From: Phlebotomus papatasi
Lineage: Eukaryota; Arthropoda; Insecta; Diptera; Psychodidae
Length of the DNA stretch: 64,000 bases
Reading direction: 5' to 3'
Assembly: GCF_024763615.1 (NCBI RefSeq)
Contig: NC_077223.1
Location: 90,024,627 to 90,088,626, forward strand
Position 1 is the first letter of the stretch; each line of letters starts with the position of its first letter. A program made the translations under genes and the position numbers. The notes beneath the pieces were generated by a model. It had not been told where the DNA came from. It ran no database searches and saw nothing but the letters and a program-made list of their open reading frames with translations. Below are positions 54,101 through 64,000 of this stretch, piece by piece.

Positions 54101-55465
54101 TCATTTGAAGAGAAACAACCAGTTTCTCTTCAAAAACGTGGTATTTTGTTTATTACGAACAAAAATGGTCAACCTCGGTCTTTCATATTCGGATATGTTT
54201 TATAATTTATGCTAGCCATGTAAGGTATGATGTATATATAACGCCATCTTAAGCTTGTAAAAATTCTCATAAGATTAAAATGAAATTTTCTATAGGCGTT
54301 TGAAACAGTGCGATGTCTCTCTATGCTAGGAGATTATTCGAGAATATTATTTAGTCATCTATTTTTTCACGATTTCCTTTAAAACAAATTTTAATTAAAT
54401 ACGAAATATAGTGGTAGGCGCGCTACCTTCGAACGACTCTAGCTTTGAACAACTTACTTTTTTTCAATTTGTTTTTAATAGATTTGATCCATTATAACAA
54501 CATGTTTTAATTCCAAGTCTAAGTCTAGTTCAATGATTTTTGAATAAAACTACACTATCTTTAAAATATACCACCAAACTGAAAAGCGAATCCATTCATT
54601 TTTCAAGCCGTGTTATGGGGAAGCTTCTGATGTTTCTGCCTAAAAATGTGAAACACCCCATGTAAAAATTTATTGAGGCTCAAATTGGCCAACAACCCAA
54701 GTTAAATTTGTTATGTAACATACGCGAAGGTATACAATCATGATCAACCGATAAAACATGAATAAGGGAGCTCGCTTCGAAAAAGCGTCGTATCACCAAA
54801 CTGTTCTCATGATTTATGGTATCTTTGAGTTGTGACGTTTTCCGGACATTTTTTGTTAGGCCCTGATACGTCCCAAGAAAAAATGAGGCAGCAGAAAAAT
54901 AATGGAGTCATCTAATGAGAATATGTTAAGGTCCAGTCTGTCAAAATGGGTCATTCTCAAAGAAGAACATATATGCGGTATTTGTGGGAAAATCGAAATT
55001 CTTTTTGAGCACGAACCATAGCAACTAAAAGCTATAAATACCAAATGCATTTCCCCATAAATCTCCATCATTTTCATAGAAAATGGCCATAATTTCCAGA
55101 AAAAATGCTGCATCATTGGTATACTTGTTGCTCACAATTATCAAATTCTACATAAATACGCGTTCACTCATCGTATTTACTGAAATGCTCTTATACTAAA
55201 TAATTTTCTTGCAAAATGCAGGAAATATCAAATAACTTATTATATGACCTAAATTGTGGGAAGAAAATTGTGGCGCATAAATTCGATACTAATAATTAGT
55301 TTCTCGTGTGAAATTTATGACAATTTCCTTGAACTAAGCAATTATATGGGGAGGCAAACTATCGTTTAGTAATTTCACCAAATTTATGGGTATCCATTAA
55401 AACAGAAAAGTTCTGCAGTATTAGTTTGAAATGGACAGAACAGAACTCTGCTATGGAGAAGAATA
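54101..55465. other. single-copy AT-rich DNA, no gene seen
   Basis: No repeat family recognised. The 86-codon antisense ORF at 54856-55116 begins with a non-ATG start and has no domain. Confidence 0.4.
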
Positions 55466-55801
55466 TTAAGTTTTTCGATCAGTTTTTGACAACACTTTTC
55501 TTGCATCAATTATAGTGGTAGAACATGTGTCACATAAATTTAAATTGACACTTTCGTCTGGGAAAACTTTGAAGACGAAATATAAAGTGTTATTATCGAA
55601 ATTTGAGTTTATGCATTCCATGCACTCACTTCCAATTTCAATCATTTTAGTAGAATTTTTAGAAACACAAGGAGTAACATGATATTTATCCGATTTTTGG
55701 TGAAATTCGCTTAAACAAAAGACAAGTTTAAACAGCTGAAAATCGTAAAGGTTTTGCCGGTTTTGCTCAGTTATTTTCATAGTATCCCAGGGGGATGACA
55801 T
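55466..55801 (-). CDS. 111-codon ORF with two CxxC motifs, unrecognised (ZAD-like end)
   Basis: ATG (55801) to TAA in single-copy DNA, unlike any repeat in the window. It starts MSSPWDTMKITEQ. Mid-part: FCLSEFHQKSDKYHVTPCVS. Then ECMEC and, 27 residues on, LCDTCSTTIIDARKVL. The sequence DESVNLNLCDTCSTTIIDAR resembles the second half of the zinc-finger-associated domain (ZAD) of insect transcription factors (D.LP..IC..C...L..A), but the CxxC pairs are closer together than usual and no zinc fingers follow. GCATTTTTCAG just before the ATG would serve as an acceptor, so this could be an internal exon or a pseudogene fragment. Amino-acid composition is varied, not simply AT-driven. Function not claimed. 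Confidence 0.4.
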   Translation of the reverse strand: MSSPWDTMKITEQNRQNLYDFQLFKLVFCLSEFHQKSDKYHVTPCVSKNSTKMIEIGSECMECINSNFDNNTLYFVFKVFPDESVNLNLCDTCSTTIIDARKVLSKTDRKT

Positions 55802-56016
55802 TAGCTCTGAAAAATGCAACCAGTTTTAGTGTAAATTTTTCTATGTTTTCGCACACATTTCACGAGATATTTCCGAAACTACGTAGGTTGCCAATTTGGG
55901 GTTTTCGGTTGCCCATTCGATATTAAATTGACTTCTATCTTGTATTTGTATTTTTTGCTAATTTATTTCACAATGACAGAAAACACAGAATAAACTCCAA
56001 AGTTTTCGACACGCTA

Positions 56017-56276
56017 CACTGAGAGAACTCCGAAAAGTTAAAATAACATTTTGGAAATATTAATTTTACCCTGCAGGCCCTGCAGTATTGATCCAAAATC
56101 GGTGTAAATATTACCCTTTTTAGTTGTATTAGGAGTTAAAGGTACCCTTTTTCATGTTAATTTTACCCTTAGTAAGGTGTAAAATTAACATTAAAAATGT
56201 TGATATATTTTTAAACCTAAAAAGTGTTAAGTTCTGAGGAAAAAATGTTAATCGCACCCTCTTTTCTTTCTCAGTG
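56017..56276 (+). mobile_element. CACTGAGAGAAAT MITE, copy 4 (260 bp, TA-flanked)
   Basis: Ends CACTGAGAGAACTCCGAAAA and CTTTCTTTCTCAGTG, TA at 56015-56016 and 56277-56278. A small internal duplication (CCTGCAGGCCCTGCAG) explains the extra length. Confidence 0.9.
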
Positions 56277-56340
56277 TAGAAACATATGGGAAACATAGGA
56301 AACGTCATGCCCCTGTAATATCCAGTCTGACACAGGGTAA

Positions 56341-56538
56341 TACGGGCTTCAAATCTAAAGCTTAGCCATATGGCTTAACAGCTTTATTTTTTTATCAATC
56401 ACGATTTTTTGGAAATATTTAACTTAAGATTGGATTATTAAAGATGAATGACCTGTTAGGCTCTCAAAAAACAATACAAAATCTCCCTATTTAGGATTGT
56501 GAGACCTTCAGGAACTGGGCTAAACCTCTAGTCTGAAG
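56341..56538. mobile_element. palindromic MITE, GGCTTCAGA family, copy 3
   Basis: TACGGGCTTCAAATCTAAAG at left and GGGCTAAACCTCTAGTCTGA at right, with the shared interior GGATTATTAAAGATGAATGA, also seen at 45.9 kb. Confidence 0.6.
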
Positions 56539-56837
56539 ATCGCTTAAGGGGAACCAGCGCTAAGACTTTATTTGACACACAACTTTGGGCACTATTTTAG
56601 GCCTTAACGCTAAGATTTGAATGATGGGTCTTAATTTATGGACTGGATTTTTTCCATCCGGTTTGAGATAAAATGATCACGACATGATGAAAATAATCAG
56701 CCAGCATTGTTCTACGTCAAATTTAGGTAGAAAAACTTATTTTTTTCGACTGTAAAACAGAAAATTGCGTCTCTAACAAAACAAGGTTTTTAGCCTTGGG
56801 ATTGACTTATGTCGGCTATACACAGAAAAAAAATATT

Positions 56838-57893
56838 TTGTAAAATTGTTCGTAAATGTTTGTGAAATTATATGGAGGACTTACGAAATGCTCGTGAATC
56901 ATATAACTGACAAACAAGTTCGTAAAATTTTGTACTTTTTTCACAAACAATGTTCGTAAAATGATCATTTGACGAACATTTTTTGTTCTTTTACAAACAT
57001 TTTTTGTACTTTTACAAACATTTGTTTGTAAATGTTCGTGAACATACAAAAAATTGTTCGGAAACTTTTGTCAATTGTTTGTATTTGTTCGTGAATTTTT
57101 GACAAACAAAAATTTATGAACAAATGACAAAATTTTGACAAACAAAAATTTACGAACAAATGACAAAATTTTACGAACTTTTTTGTATATTTATGAACAT
57201 TTACGAACAAATGTTTGTAAAAGTACAAAAATGTTTGTGAAATCCTATGGAGGACTAACGAAATGCTCGTGAATCATATAACTCACAAACAAGTTCGTAA
57301 AATTTTGTATTTTTTTCCACAAACAATGTTCGTAAAATGATCATTTGACGAACATTTTTTGTACTTTTACAAACATTTGTTAGAGACAGCCTTAAATGTG
57401 TGTGAGTCAATTTTATAAGGAGACAAATTGTAATTCATTTGTGTTGTTTGTTATTTGTTATTTATTTATTTAGCATTTTAGAAGTGGTTCTTGGTCATCA
57501 TAAGCCCAAGGGCTTTAGACCTATAAAGGGGTAAGGGGGAGGGGGAACAAAAAAAAAACAAACATTTGTTCGTAAATGTTCGTAAACACACAAAAAATGT
57601 CCGTAAAATTTTGTCTTTTGTTCGTAAATTTTTGACAAACATAAATTTACGAACAAATAACAAACTTTTGACAAACAAAAATTTACGAACAAATACGAAA
57701 AAATGACAAAATTTTACAAACATTTCTTTGTGTGCTTACGAACATTTACAAACAAATGTTTGTAAAAGAACAAAAAATATTCGTCAAATGATCATTTTAC
57801 GAACATTGTTTGTGAAAAAAGTACAAAATTTTACGAACTTGTTTGTGGGTTACATGATTCATGAGCATTTCGTAAGTCCTCCATAGGTTAACA
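56838..57893. mobile_element. large foldback element of TTCGTAAA/TTTACGAA arrays
   Basis: The left arm from TATGGAGGACTTACGAAATG (56871) is mirrored by CATTTCGTAAGTCCTCCATA (57869-57888), and pairing runs for about 200-250 bp. An extra copy of the arm start (TATGGAGGACTAACGAAATG) lies inside at 57247, so the left half is duplicated. The arms consist of dozens of short units TTCGTAAA, ACAAACATTTGT and ATGATCATTTGACGAAC in both orientations. The centre (57410-57545) is unrelated. All ORFs here (for example 56816-57228 and 57478-57723, reading FVKFCHLFVNF) are the repeat read in frame. A fragment is at 61558-61735. Confidence 0.85.
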
Positions 57894-59842
57894 AAGTTAT
57901 TAATTAAATTACTAAAAGATAGTAACGTCCACTGATTGAAAATAACTACCCTGGACCTCAATGTATTGAGTGATGCTAAAATTAATTATTGTCACCCGAA
58001 AATCGCCATTTTGATAAAGATGCTATTACAGTTACTCATAGTTCTAACAGTATGAAATTCAAATGACAATTTTTCATATCAATTTGAAAATACCTTCACA
58101 CAATTTTTTTTAATTTTTTTCAAAGTTATTCCAGTATGAAGAAGTGGAGCTATAATTATTGCCAGCAGTGTATTATAGAGAATCATGTAACTGAATTTTA
58201 CTCTGATATGATTTTGCTTGATAAACAAGTGCGTAGCTCAATAACTTTGTCTTAAACCTCAATTCCCTTTTAAAATAAAAAGATCAATTTTAAAGGCACC
58301 CTAGTTCAAAGGTACTACACTTCTCCTTATTTAAGTTTAAATCAATACCTATTGTATTCAGTTCTCAGACCAACTTGAATTTAAAGAAACTTTTATTGTT
58401 CTGGACTTGCAGAGAAATTTTGTGAGTCCAACAAGTCTGGTAATTATACATGTACTTGTCTAACTGGAAGGAGAATTGTAATTTATTTTTCACTCCTGCA
58501 GAAATGCAATAAATTTTGCATTTAACACATCCCAAAATATGTTTTCACAGAGTTCAAACTAAAATATTATAAAACCATGGTGCATGAAGTACATTAAAAC
58601 ATATTACATTGGAGAAAATTTTAGTTTTCGTGCAACTTACCGCATGTCATATCTTATTTATTTTGCATATAAAAGAGTAGGGTATCTCTCACTTCCCAGA
58701 CAAAAAGTGAAATATAAAGTTAAACAAATTTTCTGTAATACAGAAATGAGTTATTATGCAACAGAAGGAGTGTGTTAGATCGTCAAAATGATATATTTTA
58801 CACATACAATTTTCCTTACTAAAAAAAAACTGCAAAAAATCTGTTACATACAGTATAATCCTATTAAAATAAAATCTGTGAGTGTTTCCTGGGTAAATAA
58901 AATTCAAAAATTACATTTTGGAGTAAGGGTTGAATTGAAAACTGAATTTAAAGAACTTCGGTCGTAAAGTTATGCTCAATGCAAATTTTAGGAGTTCCAG
59001 CAGGGAAAACTCAGTACTATGTACGTACGAAATGAAAAATTAATAAAATTCTGTCAGGTTTCTGCATTAAAAATTCAAATATTCATGTAGAATATGCAGA
59101 AAACATAATGCATTCAAGTGAAATGGATGTATAATATCGATTAATATCATAAAAAATATAAAATTGTTGTTCAAAAGTACCAATTTATTCCACAGTGAAT
59201 GGGACAAAAATGAGTGTGAAAACAGAATAAAGTGCAATTTAAATAGTGAAATTATATAGCGAAATTGACGCTAATATAATATTAAAATAAACTAAAACAG
59301 TTATTGTACAAAATGACTATAATAAGAGCTTTGGCCATGATTAATAATGGGACCAACGAATGGTATATAAAATGAAATTTTGATAAATTAATTTATCTCT
59401 ATACTTCACAGCGCATTTGCATTTTAAATTTGTGAAAATTCTTTCAGTAAATTTGCAATTTGAAATATTCTAATCAACTTTCTAAAATGTTCAATGTGTT
59501 CAATATTTCATAAATTCAGGTCAATAAGCAAACTTTAATAATAAAATATTAGAAAAGCCTGAATATTATTAAAAGATTTCACTGCAAACTAGGAAAAAAA
59601 TCCAGTTTTAAAGGTACCCCAACTATAAAATGCTGCATCTGTGCCTCAAATGGGGATGAATTTGCAACCCTCCTGTTCGTAAGCTTTTCTTTAATTCTAG
59701 AATTAAGAATGGTCTTTACCAATCCCATATACCATGACAAATCGTTAAAGATTATGCCAACCCAGCTAGCACCAAATGCCAATCAATTTCAATTCACTGA
59801 GAATATATCTACGTATTTTCAGTTGAATTCTGTTAACCTTAA
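57894..59842. other. AT-rich DNA, no gene seen
   Basis: Contains only terminal fragments of the GGGACACCTTTGAA MITE family (58284-58325 and 59600-59632). ORFs are short and without domains. Confidence 0.4.
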
Positions 59843-60248
59843 GGGCAGAATCACATTGACAATAAAATGCTCGCCGTAGCCTCACCGTATTTCGTTAATT
59901 TACGCATTTTCACTGCAATTCTTACGCAAATTTTCCATTACCGTATTACCTTATCTCATACTCGGTGGCACTAGGTGAAAATAATATAAGAACATTGAAG
60001 AAATAAAACGAAAATACGATAAACTATGAGTAAAAAAAACTGTAAGAGAAATTAATCGTACAGTTTTTTTGCTTATCATTTATCGCATTTTGGTTTTATT
60101 TTTTCAATTTTCTTACATTATTTTCACCTAGTGCCACCGAGTATGAGATAAGATAATACGGTAATCGAGAATTTGCGTAAGAATTGCTATGAAAATTCGT
60201 AAATTAACGAAATTCAGTAAGCATTTTACTCTCAGTATGATTCTTCCC
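59843..60248. mobile_element. 406-bp PIF/Harbinger-type hairpin MITE
   Basis: Inverted repeat over nearly the whole length. GGGCAGAATCACATTGACAA pairs with the right end TGATTCTTCCC. ATCTCATACTCGGTGGCACT (about 59954-59973) pairs with AGTGCCACCGAGTATGAGAT (60130-60149). The centre is the short AGAGAAATTAATCG between ACTGTA and TACAGT. TAA is duplicated at 59840-59842 and 60249-60251. Such perfect arms imply a recent origin or a potential hairpin RNA. No ORF. Confidence 0.9.
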
Positions 60249-60251
60249 TAA

Positions 60252-61196
60252 AATTACACTCGCGAGGCAGTGTTATTTCCATATATTCGGTTAGCACTTT
60301 TTGTTCGAGAAATGCTGAACGGTCAGCATATTTTTGCTGATCTACTTATCAAAAATATGCTGAAAAAGCAATTTTTTTCAGCGAAATGTGCTCGCTTGGA
60401 ATTTTTAAATTTTTACGTTGAATTCCAAAAATAACTGTTTCTCGTCCTTAAAGTGTTAAAGGTTTTGATCCATTCCACTCCACACAAAGAAATTTGACAA
60501 ATATGCAAAAAATTGAAACTTTCCCTGTACTCCATATTCTTAATACAAATTTAATAATAATATCTATGAATCACAGATAGTTCACTTGCAAGAAGAAAAA
60601 TTAAAAAGAAAGTGGATTGTGAAAACTGCTCTCTCTTGGAGTTCGAACAGTTAAAATACTCAATTTTTCCATGTGATTTCTCGAATATAACTTTGTTAAG
60701 AAACTTTTGGTCGATACTGTATGTTTATCAATAATGCGGAACATTATTATTTTTTTAAATATAGTCACATTTGACATTTTGAATTCCGTGATTTAGATTT
60801 TAGAGACTCATCTGTCAAAGTACCTGTGTCCGATGTTTTACTTAAAGTATTCAATATTGCAAGCTGTCCGAAATTTGAGACAGTTTGCCTAAAGATCAAT
60901 GCATTTATCACTGTATTATATTTTGGGATTCCTATATGCTGGATGAAGGAAAATTATTTCACATGAAATATAATGACATATTTCGTATTGTTTATCAGAA
61001 TATGGATAAAAAATGTATCTTTGTGCTTTTCACAAAATTTTCCAATATGAATTTGCAGATGCGAATTCACTCAAAATTTGTGAATTCTAGAATGCTAAAG
61101 TTACCTTTTAAATTTCAGTGTAAATTAACGAGATTAAGGGGAAACTGGGGCCGCAGTAAACTTGTAAATATGGGATAGTTATGTAAATACTGAGTA
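60252..61196. other. AT-rich DNA, no gene seen
   Basis: The 97-codon plus-strand ORF at 60885 starts with TTG and overlaps a diverged GGTAAGTGTACC-family terminus (GCAAGCTGTCCGAAATTTGA at about 60860), so it is not supported. Confidence 0.4.
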
Positions 61197-61411
61197 GGGA
61201 AAAGTACTCTCCTTTCGAACGTTCATGCCTTCGAATAATGTGAATTTTCCTTTATTTTCCTAAGAGGATTACATATAATTATCACATAATTATTATTAAT
61301 TGATTATAAGCTAATTAATATTTAATAGAAATGCATAAGCCACTTAGGAAAAGTAAAAGATAATTTGTATTATTCGAATGCATGAACGTTCAAAGGGAGA
61401 GCACTTTCCCC
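61197..61411. mobile_element. 215-bp TA-MITE, GGGAAAAGTACTCTCC family, copy 2
   Basis: GGGAAAAGTACTCTCCTTTC at left, GGGAGAGCACTTTCCCC at right, TA at 61195-61196 and 61412-61413. A second, partial copy (TTCATGCCTTCGAATAATGT, then TTTTCGTAAGAGATTTACAC) follows at about 61483-61536. Confidence 0.9.
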
Positions 61412-61557
61412 TAAAAGTAATTTGTAACAAAAGATCTCTGTAGAAAGGTCATGCCTTCGCGTCTTGGAAAGTTTCTTGGAAAGTTCATGCCTTCGAATAA
61501 TGTGAATTTCTTTTATTTTTCGTAAGAGATTTACACAAAGTTTTGTTATTTTTCATC

Positions 61558-61735
61558 AAATTTGTTCGTAATATGATCATTTGATGAGTTTTTTTTGTTC
61601 TTTTACAAACATTTGTTTATACATTTTTGTTTGTCTGGCAAAAGATTACGAACAAATGACAAAACTTTACGAACATTTATGAACAAATATTTGTATGTGA
61701 TCATGTTACGAACAAAATTTGTAAAAAATTACAAC
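61558..61735. repeat. fragment of the TTCGTAAA foldback element
   Basis: TTGTTCGTAATATGATCATT, TTTTGTTCTTTTACAAACAT, ATTACGAACAAATGACAAAA and GTGATCATGTTACGAACAAA match the arms at 56.8-57.9 kb in shortened form, apparently as a small foldback of its own. Confidence 0.7.
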
Positions 61736-61917
61736 ACTATGAGTTTTTATTTAATTGTTTTACAAACGTTTCGTATAAGTATCAAGAAGAATCTCTTGAT
61801 ACTTATATTTATATTTATATATATGAATTCCTCTTTCATAAAGCTAATTTAAAAATTTCCAGTGTTGCCCCTCATCTACTGCATCTCCAGTTTCTACATG
61901 CTTATAAGTTTCTAAAA

Positions 61918-62300
61918 GTTTATAGGGGAAAGCTTTGATCATTCGCACATACGCTATCTTCAAACACTTCGTATTTCTTCCGTATTCATTTTTGAATCTT
62001 ACCTATGGCTATATATTTCAATAGCTAGTCTTAAATTCCACCTTTCCTGAAAAAATAGGAGTCTAATCCTTTTTTCCTAGTTTTAGGAAGCAAAAATTAA
62101 AAACAGGTCTAAAATTGTAATTTTGATGTGTAATATTTCATACGATCTTGCACAATTAATATCACTTTTCTGAAAAACGACTATTATATTTATGCAAAAA
62201 CCTTTTGGGCCGGAGGAGCTTCTTTTTGTGGGTGGAATAAATTCACAAACTTGACTCATATTGATCGATCGCACATAGAAGACATTGCTTCTTCGCACAT
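61918..62300. repeat. GTAGGGGAAAG repeat, copy 1
   Basis: Shares with 63325-63745 the start ATAGGGGAAAGC, TAATTTTGATGT..TATTTCATA, and a TGCAAAAACC..TTTTTGTGGGTGG block (copy 2: TTTTTGTAGGTGGCAAAAAT). An element pair with unclear ends; no ORF conserved between them. Confidence 0.4.
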
Positions 62301-63320
62301 TTTCCAGGAAACTTCATTTTAGATGCGATCCCTCATATTCACATCTATTGTAATCTACCGATTTGATCCACCACTAAAAAGTAAAACTTAAAAATCTTAA
62401 AGTTGATAAACAAGAAGTAATTTGACTCAAATAGGCCGCAGTTAAGTAATTTTTAAGCAATTTTGCATTTCTTTGGTGTAAAAATATTTTTCAAGCTTGC
62501 ACAAACTGAATGTACAAAGGAAGAATCACATCTAAAATAAGATCACACAGTTTACAACTGGTTTTTGAGAATCTTTTAACATAACCTCACTTTTGTGTTG
62601 TTTGCGGTCTTCTCGCTTGCAGAGTTTTAGTCAATTTTTAGCCTAAAAAACTTATTGATTAGTGTACATTTGGTGATATTTGAACTTTTCAAGAAAGCAT
62701 GCACCAAATTTACCATTTCCAGAGTAAAATTCTCATACAATCAAGCGAAAAAGTGGTTTTTAGTGTCATGAAAATATGTCTTAGAAAAGTTCCAAAAAAG
62801 TGATATTAAAACGTTTTTTTTTAAAAAAAAAAACTGTTTAATCAAGTAAATTAGAGTTCCCTTTAAACAATAATGTGCAACTTTTATTGTCCGGTGCAAA
62901 ATTTAAGGTAAAAATAGGGTGTTCAGTGATGACATGAATCGTGTGCGAAGATGGAAACTTGATTGAACTTTCGCACAAATCGCCATTAAATTTTCATTTT
63001 CCTTTAGAGGAAAATCTGAGGATTTTCTGGGATTATCTGAGGTGGGATTATGTATCCTATAAGTAAGAGACTTTTTTGGCATAGTTGGAGAATCGATACG
63101 GTTTGTATGGTAGTCAGAAAAATCACTGAACTAGTACATCATTTTTGTGTGCGAAAGTTCAAAACCTCCCCCTACCTTGGTAAACTTTAAATGTTATATC
63201 AATTGGGAAACTAATTGTAGTATAAATTAAAGAAAATAAGTCCTGCAGGGTGTTTCAACTTTGACCTTGAATAATCCAAGATGGCAAATTAACCGGTGAA
63301 AGATGTCGATGTTTTAATGT
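62301..63320. other. AT-rich DNA, no gene seen
   Basis: No repeat or exon recognised. Confidence 0.4.
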
Positions 63321-63324
63321 TGAG

Positions 63325-63745
63325 CTGTAGGGGAAAGTCGTCTGCCTTTAAATGCAGCAGCCTTCAAATGTTGCGATTTTTTCATTGTTCTCAAAAGCAT
63401 AAATTATATTCTATTAACTATTAGGTAGCTATCCATCATCCTCACAAATCATCAAAAAATGGAGAGCCTAGCTCCTATTTCCTAGATGCTAGATCAAAAA
63501 AAATGAAAATGAGCTCTAAACTGTAATTTTGATGTTCCACAAATCATGTGATTTTTCATAGTAAAAATCATTTTACAAATAAATCTTCCATTGTGATACA
63601 TAGAAGGTTAATCAGGCTTAATATTTCTGTTAATACATTTTGGTTCAGATGACACAATTTTTGTAGGTGGCAAAAATTTGCAAATATCACCCTGCAGCAG
63701 CCTTTAAATGCTAATGTCGTGTGCCTTTAAATCCTATCTTTCCAT
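63325..63745. repeat. GTAGGGGAAAG repeat, copy 2
   Basis: Begins GTAGGGGAAAGTCGTCTGCC. The left CTTTAAATGCAGCAGCCTTC is echoed at the right by CAGCAGCCTTTAAATGCTAA and GTGCCTTTAAATCCTATC in direct orientation. Confidence 0.4.
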
Positions 63746-63839
63746 ACATCAAAACATGTGAAATCGAACTCCTACTTTTCTCTGACGAACGTCATACAAA
63801 TACTTATAACCTGCTATCTTGCTCCGGCCGGGATGTTTC

Positions 63840-63859
63840 AAGTTGACAATTGTCAACTT
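63840..63859. repeat. perfect 20-bp palindrome
   Basis: AAGTTGACAATTGTCAACTT reads the same on both strands. It stands alone in single-copy sequence. It may be chance or a dimeric protein-binding site. Confidence 0.5.
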
Positions 63860-64000
63860 CAATGGCTTTTTCTTCCAAATTTTCAAGTGCAAAACAGTTC
63901 TTCAGAAAAATGTGAAGAAAAGTTATTGTTTAATGTCTTTTGACTGCAGTGATGATTTTAGTGAGTGCGTTAGGCTTCAACCTATTCATTTATAGCCCAT

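Noticed and set aside
55755..55819. Longer 117-codon version of the CxxC ORF starting upstream of 55801
   Set aside because: That start is a TTG; the first ATG is at 55801 and an acceptor-like site lies between.
56816..57723. Several Phe/Val/Lys-rich ORFs in the foldback element
   Set aside because: They are the TTCGTAAA unit read in frame; no non-repetitive coding sequence.

Overview
Eukaryotic, AT-rich, repeat-dominated DNA, most likely from an insect and probably a dipteran. The support is two protein genes of insect type: a Dpr-family immunoglobulin neuronal receptor and a short RBM46/A1CF/Tut-type RNA-binding protein with 62-137 bp introns. Many small non-autonomous DNA transposons (MITEs) and tRNA-derived SINEs fit the same picture. 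A nematoceran such as a sand fly would fit, but the sequence alone does not fix the species. No bacterial, CRISPR, rRNA or functional tRNA features were seen.

Genes. (1) A dpr-like gene on the minus strand. A signal-peptide exon (34514-34430) and the first half of an Ig domain (5900-5755) are joined by a phase-1 intron of about 28.5 kb. The rest of the gene must lie beyond position 1. (2) Inside that intron, on the plus strand, is a compact four-exon gene (23331-24173; 190 aa) with two RRM domains, resembling the N-terminal part of RBM46/A1CF and the fly Tut protein. (3) A 111-codon minus-strand ORF (55801-55466) with two CxxC motifs is possibly real. A 130-codon ORF at 40221-39829 is doubtful.

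Repeats, left to right. An 89-bp higher-order minisatellite occupies 409-2150. Relics of a pogo/Tigger-like transposase follow (2.7-3.7 kb), with a related relic at 13.3-15.4 kb split by a 1548-bp TA-flanked element. Two 1.83-1.84 kb elements made of about 300-bp modules lie in inverted orientation (10811-12642 and 26063-27905) and bracket the RRM gene. A TTACGACAAAT-rich element occurs at 18.3 kb and 35.3 kb; the second copy hosts a SINE, a TA-MITE and two other insertions. A four-layer nest of insertions sits at 50.1-51.6 kb. A large foldback element lies at 56.8-57.9 kb. More than 25 MITE copies carry readable target-site duplications: TA (Tc1/mariner type), TAA/TTA (PIF/Harbinger type) and TTAA (piggyBac type).

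The stretches without repeats (6.7-7.5, 16.3-17.6, 22.3-23.3, 29.6-30.5, 33.4-34.9, 39.6-40.9, 42.4-43.4, 46.1-47.9, 51.8-53.6 and 54.1-55.4 kb) are apparently single-copy intronic or intergenic DNA in which I see no convincing exon. All homology statements are by eye from remembered family patterns; no search was run.
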